DNA of 64,000 nt, taken from Desmodesmus armatus. Taxonomy: Eukaryota; Chlorophyta; Chlorophyceae; Sphaeropleales; Scenedesmaceae. The translations under genes were made by a program, and so were the position numbers. How positions within the stretch are numbered: position 1 is the first letter of the stretch; each line of letters begins with the position of its first letter. Positions 25,233 through 34,823 of the stretch are shown piece by piece. The DNA lies in the NCBI GenBank assembly GCA_007449985.2, contig VIIQ02000575.1, positions 248,001-312,000 of the forward strand. Reading direction: 5' to 3'. Under the pieces are notes generated by a model. That model was not told the origin of the DNA. It saw only the letters and a list, made by a program, of their open reading frames with translations, and did not search any database.

Positions 25233-28200
25233 ATGCTTCCTGCCTGCAGCAGAGTCCAGCTGCAGAATGCCGCAAGCATCACAGTTGCCCCGCTATACAA
25301 GGCTAACCACGCAGTCCGTCGCAGGAAAGTAGCTGCAGCAGCCCAACCAGAATTTGCAGCGTCTGTCAAGGTACGGTGCACACGTGTGTGAAGGGCTGCT
25401 AGCCTGCCCCATGTGATCATTTCAGTCTTGCTGCATGGAATCATCACGAGTGCAGCAGCAGTCACGCGCTGAATGCTTGATGCAGCAGCACGCTCTTTCC
25501 CATGCCTTTGGGTGGCAGTTGCGCTGTGCTGCATGCACGATCAGGCGCCATGCCAAACCCACATCCACCCGAGTAACCTTGTTCGCAGCCACAACGAGAT
25601 CAGGCAGTGCATCAGCCTGGTGTGCAGCAGCAAAAGGGCGCTCTCTGGCAGCAAGCAGCCCCCTCGGGCCTTGACAGCGCAGATGACGCTGTCAGGGTGG
25701 TTGGGCTGGGTCAGCGAGGGATCAGTGCAGCAGCACGGCTGATGAGTAAGTGTCTACTGCTGTACATTTACCGCAGCAGAAGGTGTGAGCTATGCACACA
25801 CCCAGCAATGTCTTCAGGCAGTGGACCCTCATCTCTGACACCAGCCAGCATCAGGCAGTGACTCTGCATCCACACCATCCTATCATAGGAGCCAGTATGA
25901 TACTGGGTTGCCTGCCAGAGTGGCCATGTGTCAAGGTGGATGCATAGATAGACCATGCGCACACCTGTCCTTGCTGGCAGCTGACTGTGAACACTTCCCT
26001 TGACGTATGTGCATGTACGCATGTGCAGCCAACACCAGCCTGCAAGGCGCAGAATTCTGGATGCTGGACACAGACGCGAAGGTCAGTGCAGATATTGCTG
26101 CGAATCACGCCCATGTGACCAGGCCCCAGCCAACACGATCTGCAGCTGCTAAGTATTAGTGACGTATTTGCAGGCACACAGGCTTTGCTTGCTAGCTTGC
26201 CAGCTTGCCAGCCTCAACTTAATTCTTCAAATCCTGTTCGCAACATTCTGTGACAGTGCTGCAGCCCAATAGCTCTGATATGGCATGCTGTGCTGTGCTG
26301 TGCATGCAGGTCCTGAGCAGCAGCAGCAGCCCCAACTGCATCCAGCTTCCTATGGAAGACGATGCCCAGCTCACACAGGAGCAACTTGAACGCATGGCTG
26401 GAAAAGCACTCATGCCCGAGACAGCGCCGCGAGACAGCAAGCCAGGGCTGAGCTTCCCCATTACGTCATCAGGTATGTCTTCTTGCAAGGCATAAGAGCG
26501 GCCACGCGCAGCGCGCTGCTGAAGGGCTTGGGAGTACAGCAGCGCAACCGCCTCTGCTTTGTGACCTGAACATATATGCCGCCAACCATACCAATGTCAG
26601 CACCATCCTAGGTACATGCGCCCACTCTCTGTTGTGCATCCGGTATTGCCTAGTCTGCTGGTTGAATGAAACATGCTGCAATGCTTGTCGCTACTGCCTT
26701 CAGGTGTTGCCTACTTGCTGGGAGCAGCGGGGGGCATCCCAGGTGGATCAAAGCTGGTAAGCATGATATGCTTGATGCATCATGTGGTGCGTTTGTCAAA
26801 TCGGGTGCCGGTCGGCATCCTGTAGTGGAGTGTTGGTGTGGTGAGGGGACGTGATGCTGTCCATCTTCCGGCACACAGCGCATAACACTGCAACCAATGC
26901 CTAGCAAGTTTTCCCCAAGTACTCTCACAGTGGCAAGCGCGAGTGCACTGCAGTGCATCAGACTGTGCCAAGCCAGTCGCCTTCCACCAAGCCTTTCGGT
27001 GCTCATGTTGGGCTGAAAGGGGAACAACATAAACCGACAATCATGTTGCACCTGTAGCTAGCTGCAATCATTCCTTGATGCACATAGGGCTGGCTGGGCA
27101 AAGCAAACATCACCAATCCATGCGTGTATCATACTGACGTGCCGGAGTGTTCCTGCGCACCTCTACTACCGCAGGTGCTGCAGCTGGCCGCACACCTGCG
27201 CCGGGCTGGCTACTTTGTGCTGGCTGCGCTGACGCTGCCCTTTGACTTTGAGGGGCGGCGTAAGGTGGAGGAGTCCTCGGCACTAGTGGAGGCACTGCAG
27301 GACGTGGCCAACTTGGTGGTGAGTTTTTGGGGGGTGGGCGACGCAAGGGTGGCAGGAAGGCGGCGGCTGGAAAGGCGGGAGCTAAATGGGGTGCAGGAGG
27401 GTGGCGGTTGAAAGGGTGACCAACCTGGTGGTGAGACGGGGGCACCTGGAAGAAGGGGCACTGGAAGGGTGGCAGGAGGGTAGTGGCTGTAATGGTGGCA
27501 GGAGGGCTGCTGGCAAATGGGTAGCAGGAGAGTAGTTGCTGGAGGGCGCAGGAGGGCGGTGCAAGGTGGAGGAGTCCTCAGCACTAGTGGAGGCACTGCA
27601 GGACGTGGCCAACTTGGTGGTAAGACGGGGGGGGGGGGGGCTGGAAGGAGGGACGGCTGTTGAAAGGATGGCGGGAGGGTGGCGGCTGGAAGGTTGACAA
27701 GACCATTGGCGTCATTTTACTTGAAGGGTGGCTGGAAGGGTGACAGCAGCCACGGCACACTGAGTGCACGCAACTGCGCTATGCGTTCGGCAGACCATCC
27801 TGCATCCAACCATGCACTGCTAGGTCAGAGCACGGTGGAGGCTGTTGTGCAGATGCCCTGCTCTGAATCAAGCCCCTGCCTGTTGTACTTGCCTGCTTGC
27901 CTGCGCCGGTTTCGCATCTGTGTGTCCAGGTGGTTGTCCCTCAGGGTGTGCTGGTGCGTGCATCTGCTGAGCTGACAGTCACCCAGGCCCTGGAGATTGC
28001 TGACATGACACTGGAGACCAGCTGCAGGGCCATACAGTGGGCACTCAACGTGCCAGAGGTACTCATGGCATCAGCAGGTAAGGGAGGCTCTGCCCCCTCC
28101 GTGGTGGGGATATTCCCTGCCTGGTTGGCTGTGCCCAAACTCAGTCCCGGCATGCCCACATGTTGGGGTCTGTGTGCTGTCAGTGCTGCACCGATCAGCG

Positions 28201-31200
28201 GACTGTGACTGTGCCTTGTTGCGTGTCATGCTGTGCACCTTCTCGTTCCATCCTTCGACATCGCTTTCGCCCTTCAACTGCTTCAATTGTCGTGTGCAAC
28301 CTACATACCGTCAAACATGAATTGTGTATGTGGCGTCTGGTGTGACTGCAGGGGGCATGCTGTGGCATGGGCGGGACCTCAGGCAGTACAGGCGGCTGCT
28401 GTCACCCCCTATGGAGTTGCTGGGGACGTGCCCAGGTACAGAACGATGGTTGCTAAGAGGACCTCACCGCGCTGTCCCAGGCTTGCCACGCCTTGTACAC
28501 ACTGGTGCTGTACTCCATATCCTGCTGAATAATGGAGCCCCAACCGTGTCCTAGCTCTGCAAAGTGGTTGCTGCTGAACCCATCTTGATCAGGACACCAA
28601 GCTGTGTGGACGCGGCCAGCAGGCATGGTGCTGTTCAGCTGGGTGCTCGTCCTCTGGCTGGGCCTGTCCAGCATCAAACACGGCTGCAGATGTCGAAATT
28701 GCTCGAAGCCTGCATGCCAGGTTGACTGTGCTCATCTGCTCCACTGTCGATACTGCTGCCGCCACTTTGTGTATGTTGCGGCCTGCTGGGGTCACTGCCA
28801 ACACTGCCAGGCGCTGGTCATGTGGGGCGTGGGTTTGCCAGCATGCCGGTCAAGCACATGGCGGAAGCAGGACTGGCAGCTGGCCTCAGCACCCTGGCAG
28901 AGACGGCTGTGGTGGTGAGCACTGTCGGCACGCTGTGACCAAGCTGTGAAAACTGTGTGTGGCCAGCCGGTGGGGTCCCGCCCCCCCTGTACCTAACCAC
29001 ACAAAAAGCTGTGAAACAAGAGAACGCACCAGGCGCACTGGCACAAGGACAAGGATCAGGCCAGGTCCTTGTGTGCTGTATGAATATACCACGGCTGCAA
29101 GTTGCCCCTAGGGCCCACAAGCATCGTTGACTTGTGCAGGAGACTTTCCTGCTGCTGTTGCTTGACGTCTTATGTGTGTTTGATGTGTTGCATGCAGGCA
29201 GCAGCAGACTCCCCTTTCTTGGACAACCTGCTGTCGTCTGCCAGTGGCGTGCTGTGCGTGCTGAGCCTGCCAGAGCGTGTGATGAGTCACGACCTGGACA
29301 TGTCCTCTGGGGCACTCAACGACCCAGAGAAGTACGCCATACGGGCAGCAGTGCAGGTGAGACCAGGACACTGCCTGGAAACACAAGCTGTTAGAAAGGC
29401 ACTAGCCGCAGAGGCCTATGCAAACAGGGCAGCAGTGCAGGTGAGACTGTGACCCTGCATGAACACAAGCAGTGACAACGCTGTAACAAGTGTACTGGGA
29501 GCAGAGACGTATGCAAACAGGGCAGCAGTCCAGGTGAGACTGTGACCCTGCATGAACACAAGTGGTACAAATGCTGTAACAAGTGTACTGGGAGCAGAGA
29601 CGTATGCAAACAGGGCAGCAGTGCAGGTGAGACTGTGACCCTGCATGAACACAAGCAGTGACAACGCTGTAACAAGTGTACTGGGAGCAGAGACGTATGC
29701 AAACAGGGCAGCAGTGCAGGTAGGAGGCCCCCTGATTGCGCCCTGATTGCCCCCTGATTGCACCCTCGCCTCCCCCCCCCCCCTCCCTCCCTGCCAGGTT
29801 GCTGCCAGCATGGTGACGGACATGGTCAGCAGCCACTGTGAAGAGGTGGTGGCCTGTGCCTTCATACGCACTGACTGGCCCCACAGGCTCCTGTTGGGGA
29901 GCCATTCCCTCCCCTCACCCTTCCTTCACCCTCACCTCACCCCACCCTACCCCCACCCCGCCCTCACCCTGCCCTGCCCTTCGCTCTCCCTGCTCTTACC
30001 CTACCCCCCCCCCCTCCCCCCCCTGCTGCCGCCCCCCCCTCCCCCCCCCCCCCCACCACACACAACCACACACCAGGTTGCTGCCAGCATGGTGACTGAC
30101 CTGGTTGGGTCCCACTGTGAGGAGGTGGTGGCGTGCGCCTTCATCCGCACCGACTGGCCCCACAGGGACCCCAACGAGCTCTGCATGGAGGCCACTCTGT
30201 TGGTGGTAGAGGACCCATCAGCAGCAGAGGAGAAGGAAGGTGAGGGGGCGAGGGCCTGGGGGGGGGGCAGCTGCTGACATGTTGGGTGGTGTTTTGGGTT
30301 GGTCGACACTGCTGTTGGTGGAGGACCCATCAGCAGCAGAGGAGAAGGAAGGTGAGGGAGCGAGGGCTCAGGGGGATGGGGGGGGGGCAACATGTTGGGT
30401 GGTGCGTGCTCGGTTGGTGACGCAACAGCAGGATACGCAATAGCAGACGCTGTGTTGCTACAAGGTGTCCAGGTGGCTAGGCTTGAGCCTTTCTTCGAGC
30501 TGCAAGCTTGCAACAGGGAAGTGCTGGATGCGACGGCAGGAGCGTGAACACCAGGCGCCTGATAAGAGGAGCAGCCCGTGCAGCTTTTCCACTTGCAAGG
30601 CTCATATGCAAGGCAGCAGCAACCACCATGTCACCTTTGCAGCAGCCGATGAAGACGTGCACCTTTGTGCTGCTGGTTGCTGTGTGATGTGCAGAGGCGG
30701 GCTCCACTGGCACCAACAAGGCTGGCCCTGCAGCTGCATCACCAGCAGCCACAGCAGCAGCACGCTTTGGAGGCAGGCTGTCCAGCGGCCCTATCCTGCA
30801 CCCTGCTCTCATCAAGCAGCAGCAGCCACAACAGCAGCAGCAGCAGCAGCAGTCTACGCAAGGACAGGTGCAACAGCAAGGCAGGAAACCACAGCAGCAG
30901 CAGCAGCAGCAGGAGCGTGCCAGGGAGCAGCCCTTGCCTGCACGGCAGCAGCAGCCGCCACAGCAGCAAGGCCGCCCTGCACAAACCGCCGGCGGCTGGG
31001 CACGCAGCAAGACTTGGCAGCAGGTGAGCAGTGTCATGGTGTGCATCTGGCCATTGTATGCATCGTTTTGCTCAGAACAGGGGGTGAAGCCCTGCCGACC
31101 TGCCACACCCATTGGCAACTACAGGACACTGCTCATCCTAGTGGGTTACCTGGAACATGGGCGTACACGTCTGCAGTGCTGGTGCCTGTGAACTGCTTGC

Positions 31201-32721
31201 AGTGTTGCCGTGTTGTTTCAGCAGTACCCAACAGCACTCTGTCACAACGTCATGTCATGCTGCTTTCCTGTCCTGCGAACTCTACTCTCCAGTCCCGCAA
31301 CCTTGCAAAGGAGCGGCTGCCCTACGCCCCTCCAGCAGCCCCATCAGCAGCAGCAGCAAAGCAGGCTCAGCCAGGCGACACCACAGGCAGCAAGGGCCAG
31401 GCAGCAGCACAACCACCCCTACTACCAGCAGCAGCAGCACCTGCAGCCCTGCCACCCCAGCAGGGCCCGGCAGACCAGTCAGGGCAGGATGTCCACCTGC
31501 TGCCGCGCATGGCCGACAAGTTTGTAAGTGAAGCTGCTCGGCTGCTCTGTTCCTGGTCAATTACACCTTGGTTACGCATGCGCCCCAGCTATGATTCCAG
31601 TGCTGTGACCGCCAGCCTTGGTGACTAAGTGATTTTGTGCTGTCAACATATGTCCCGCCTGCTGATCTCATGAGCAGTACTCAAGTAGCTTGACATGTGA
31701 CTTTGCTGAAGTAGCCTGACATGTGCCTTTTTTGTGTGCAGCCAGGGTTTGTTTCAGCCAGCGCCACACGGCACGACACTTGCTAAGGCTCTTCTACATG
31801 TGTGCTAGCCGTCTCGCTTCCATCCCGTAACTAATCACACCTACTGCTAATGTCTACTGCCCTTCACCCCTGTTCAGGTTGACACCATGGTGGCCCAGTC
31901 GCTGGACCTGCCCCCCTCAGCAGCTCGCTGGCGGCAGCACCAGCGCAAGCAGAACGACAAGCAGGCAGCACGGCGGGCCAGCGGGCACTTCCCTGTGGCT
32001 GCCATTCCCTGGGCCACAAGCAGCAAGCCTGCAGGGCCGACTGCCGCTGACATGACAGCAGTAGAGGATATTGTGGGAGAGGCTCAGGTGGGCACAGCAC
32101 CAGTGATCATCACCAATAGTCAGTACAAGTGATCTTTATGGTCAGTGGGAAGGAGGGGGGACTTGGCTGGTGCAAGGTAGCAACTAGAGTCCCCTGGTGC
32201 CAGAGGGTATAGGTCGGTTGCCATCCCCTGGGCCACAGCGGGCACTTCCCTCTGGCTGCCATCCCTGGGGCACAGCCAGCAAACCTGCAGGGCCGAATGC
32301 CGCTGACATGACAGCAGAGGAGGACATTGTGGGAGAGGCTCAGGTGGGTGCCCTTGCAGTGTGTCGGTTGATGGGTTACAAGAGGGAGGGGGTGAGGGTA
32401 TCTGCTGACTGGTCCGTACGAGCTAGCAACAAGGACCGTTGATGCCAGGGGACAAAGTTTTGGTGAGATTGAGATTGAGCACGCCAAGGGTCCCCCCTGG
32501 AATAGTTTGCATCTGAGTCACATGCCAGTTTGTGACACCCCCCCCCCCCCCAAAACCCTCAATGCTGCCTTGCTGTGCTGTGCTGTGCTGTGCTGCAGGA
32601 TGTGTGGGAGGAGGAGGTGCTGTCGCCCCCCAGGGACGTCAAGTCGCGCGTGGCAGGCATGCTGCGCAAGGAGCGACTGGGGGTCACACAGCACAGCTGG
32701 GAGGAGGAGGAAGATCAGTAA
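25233..32721 (+). CDS. Divergent FtsZ-like (tubulin/FtsZ fold) protein, probably plastid-targeted
   Basis: Fifteen exons join in phase to about 746 residues: 25233-25370, 25589-25745, 26047-26081, 26310-26472, 26704-26756, 27175-27318, 27930-28077, 28352-28435, 28811-28914, 29198-29356, 30077-30239, 30695-31023, 31293-31523, 31878-32087, 32599-32721. The first ~45 residues look like a chloroplast transit peptide (Arg/Ala-rich, VRRRKVAAAA). The FtsZ fold follows in order: VVGLGQRG (83-90), FWMLDTDAK (102-110, FtsZ NTDAQ), LLGAAGGIPGG in place of GGGTGTG, FDFEGRR (205-211, the best conserved block), then the T7 loop region WHGRDLRQ, where the first Asp of NxDxxD is replaced. SPFLDNLLSSASGVL and EEVVACAFIRTD match the C-terminal FtsZ subdomain. 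Residues 450-746 are Gln/Ala/Pro-rich and end acidic. ARC3 of plants is a precedent for a degenerate FtsZ domain with an extra tail; GTPase activity is doubtful. Exon borders are duplicated repeatedly (see findings). Confidence 0.88.
27563..27621 (+). repeat. Copy of exon 6 end plus donor, in the following intron
   Basis: 59 bp copied from 27262-27320, the 3' end of an FtsZ-like exon, with one mismatch. The copy keeps a usable donor (GTG|GTAAGA). A shorter third copy, ACCAACCTGGTGGTGAGACG, lies at about 27419. GGGTGGCAGG-type minisatellite DNA fills the space between. Confidence 0.9.
29357..29740 (+). repeat. Array of four extra copies of an exon end and donor, 93-bp period
   Basis: The end of exon 10, GGGCAGCAGTGCAG|GTGAGAC, recurs with donors at 29441, 29534, 29627 and 29720; the true one is at 29357. 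The last three intervals are exactly 93 bp. Each unit also holds GTAACAAGTGTACTGGGAGC and CCCTGCATGAACACAAG. The last copy has GTAGGA instead of GTGAGA. Confidence 0.92.
29798..29886 (+). pseudogene. Upstream copy of exon 11 lacking a donor
   Basis: It encodes VAASMVTDMVSSHCEEVV and on to DWPHR, almost the same as the start of the exon at 30077. It has its own acceptor after a C-rich tract. Where the functional copy reads on into coding sequence, this copy breaks off at CCCCACAGGCTCC without a GT donor. It is therefore probably a non-functional duplicate, or part of a retained-intron form. Confidence 0.75.
30305..30372 (+). repeat. Copy of exon 11 end plus donor
   Basis: CTGTTGGTGGAGGACCCATC and the following 30 bases repeat the last ~45 bp of the exon ending at 30239, with the same GAAG|GTGAGG donor 112 bp downstream. 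The intronic sequence after each donor is also shared, including a G-run and ACATGTTGGGTGGTG. Confidence 0.9.
32236..32346 (+). pseudogene. Decayed copy of exon 14 end in the next intron
   Basis: It repeats about 100 bp of the end of the exon at 31878-32087, including GCCGCTGACATGACAGCAG and GTGGGAGAGGCTCAG|GTGGG. A missing base near 32262 shifts the frame into a TGA, so this copy cannot replace the true exon end, although its donor is intact. Confidence 0.88.
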
Positions 32722-32972
32722 TTGGATGTTACACAGAACATCGCCCGTTTGGGGAGCCAACAAAAGGCTCATTGGGCAATCAGTAGGTGCAGACAGGCAC
32801 TCCTGCACTCCAGGGCATGCTGTTGGGTTGCATCTGAGTTGTGGGACCTGTGTGCTTGTCGTGGGTAGGAAATTGTTGCCCAACAGCCACCAGGTTTTGG
32901 TCAGCAAATCAAGTGTAGGTGATAGAGACATGTCAGCTAGGGTTGTACGGTGTTGGGTAGATGCTGATTGGC

Positions 32973-33026
32973 GTGTGTAGACACAGGGAGTGCATCCAGC
33001 CAATGCATCAACCATCCAAGGATGTG
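32973..33026. repeat. 54-bp dispersed repeat, first member of an inverted pair
   Basis: Its reverse complement occurs at 40537-40590 with one mismatch. Homology stops sharply at both ends (GTGTGTAGAC ... GGATGTG). The two members flank the TMEM214-like gene. Confidence 0.9.
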
Positions 33027-34643
33027 ACATTCCGAAGTGTGTGTTGGTGTGGTGAACTGGCAGTGAGGTGTCTGCTGTGGTTCATGCAGCAACAGGGCGC
33101 CTGCCGCTCACGTCCCTGACAGTCGCCTGCAACTGGCAGGGATCCACAGGTGCTGGTGGTTGTCTTGCAGGCTGGACAATGTGGGTGTGCAAACATCCCC
33201 AACTGTCTGCCAGGCAGCAGCAGCATTGCTTGTGGGTGTTTGGTCATGCGGTCCTTAGGAGGGGGGTGGATGTATGCTGCTCAACATGGCATGTGCACAG
33301 ACTGTGCAGCACCTTCGCAGGGACAAACTCCTGGCTCCGAGCCTCACTAAACAGGGTTTGCAGCGAGTGTTGGGGTGACGTGTTGACTCATTTGCCACCC
33401 TTCCTTTTGTGTCGGTTGTTGCTGTTCAAATATTGGAGTTGTAGCAACGTGCAACACTTGGCGGCATCTCACAACTTCCATGGTCATGACTCTGATATGG
33501 TTTGCACGTTATGCACAGCATGCTGTTGTAGACTCTCATTGTCAGCCAGCTGCAGCTCACATCTTGATCGATCAAGAAATCTGGCAGTGGTGCAGCAGTC
33601 TAAGACTTGCAATGCGTGGTGCACTGCCCTGTTGTCATTAGTTGAGAACACAGCTTTCAATCAGCCAGAACAGGCTGGTCAGGCTGCAATACCATACGCA
33701 AGCACAGCCTTTCCAGGCAACAGCCCTCAAGCAAGTCCTTCTTGCATAAAAGCAAGGCAGCAGCGCAGCCGAATCGACAAACTGGCTGGCAACCTCACTT
33801 CTCCACCTGCTTTCAGGCAAAAGAAAAACTGCTGTCACTGATGATCCAGCAACATGCTGACATCGGTGCTGCTCCTGGGACAGGACCACAGTGATGCAGA
33901 GAAGACCAAAACTTGCACCACCACAGATGACCCTCGACTGCCACCAGCCCCACTCAGTGACGCCTCCCAACACTGTTGGCAGCAACAGCCAAACAAGGCC
34001 CAGCGGCCAATGATGCCATGCCCGTAATCCGGGGGGAAACAACAACAAACCACACAGTGCTCGGCCCTGGATAGAAAGACTGTTGCATTGCAGCTGCAAC
34101 ACCTACACACTGGTGCATGACGCACAAGATCACAAAAACCATCCCGCAAGGAAGGAGAGAGCTGCAGCCCCAACATACTCCACTTACAAGGCAGAGCTTG
34201 GAATCTGCACACCTCACACCACCAAATAAAACCAACCCAGACTTGAGCCCATCATGCTGCACAGCGCAACACTCATAGCACAGCATGACATAGCACAGCA
34301 CAGCACGCCTGCTCCCGACTTGACTAGTCAGCACACCTCATCGCTAGGCTGCTGACCTCATCACTGGCTGCAAGCGTCAGCACCAGGCAAACACCACATA
34401 GCCCCACCCACCAGGCAGCTGCATGCACATCACACCTCCAGAGCTGTCCAGTACTGCGATGCTACCACAGCCCCGGTCTGCTGTGCATGCTGTGCACGCT
34501 GGCTGGCCCTGCTGCTGCCGCCACCTGACACACCACATGACACAGGAAATCACGCTACCTCCCCGGTTCCGGGCACTGTCTTACTGACACACCACATGAA
34601 CCCATGTGCCGTTCACAGCCCTGCCCCAGTGTCTAGCCCACGA

Positions 34644-34749
34644 AGCCTAGTGCCTAGGCCTGCTTTGCCTTGGCTGCGATCTCCTGCAGCTGCTGCACCG
34701 CAGCCTCAAATACCTGCTGCAGTGCAGCCACCGCAGGACCCACCACCTG
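34644..34749 (-). repeat. Copy of the TMEM214-like gene's last codons, stop and start of 3' UTR
   Basis: 106 bp matching 34814-34919 with a few changes. On the - strand it encodes the same ALQQV and EIAAKAKQA-type ending and TAG stop. It lies about 170 bp downstream of the true stop, in the 3' UTR. Confidence 0.9.
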
Positions 34750-34823
34750 ACACACCACACCATATGTGCCGCCCGCAGCCCTGTGCAGGCCTGTGCCTAG
34801 GCCTGCTTGGCCTAGCCTAGTGC

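Larger units (their letters stand above)
32722..34823. other. Intergenic between convergent genes, no gene recognised
   Basis: About 2.1 kb between the ends of the FtsZ-like (+) and TMEM214-like (-) genes, so both 3' UTRs lie here. A 257-codon open frame (33068-33841, GTG start) is Cys/His/Ser-rich with no motif and is taken as chance. It contains one member of a 54-bp inverted repeat pair and a copy of the TMEM214-like gene's last coding bases. Confidence 0.6.

Noticed and set aside
29357..29740. CRISPR-like regular repeats
   Set aside because: Repeat and spacer are both conserved between units, the period is 93 bp, and each unit is a copy of an exon-donor border in a eukaryotic gene.
30465..31628. 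387-codon + strand open frame as a single gene
   Set aside because: It crosses two introns of the FtsZ-like gene and uses the wrong frame for the Gln-rich exon at 30695-31023; only its 31293-31523 part is coding.
33068..33841. 257-codon + strand open frame downstream of the FtsZ-like gene
   Set aside because: It starts at GTG, has biased Cys/Ser/His content and no motif, and lies where a 3' UTR is expected.
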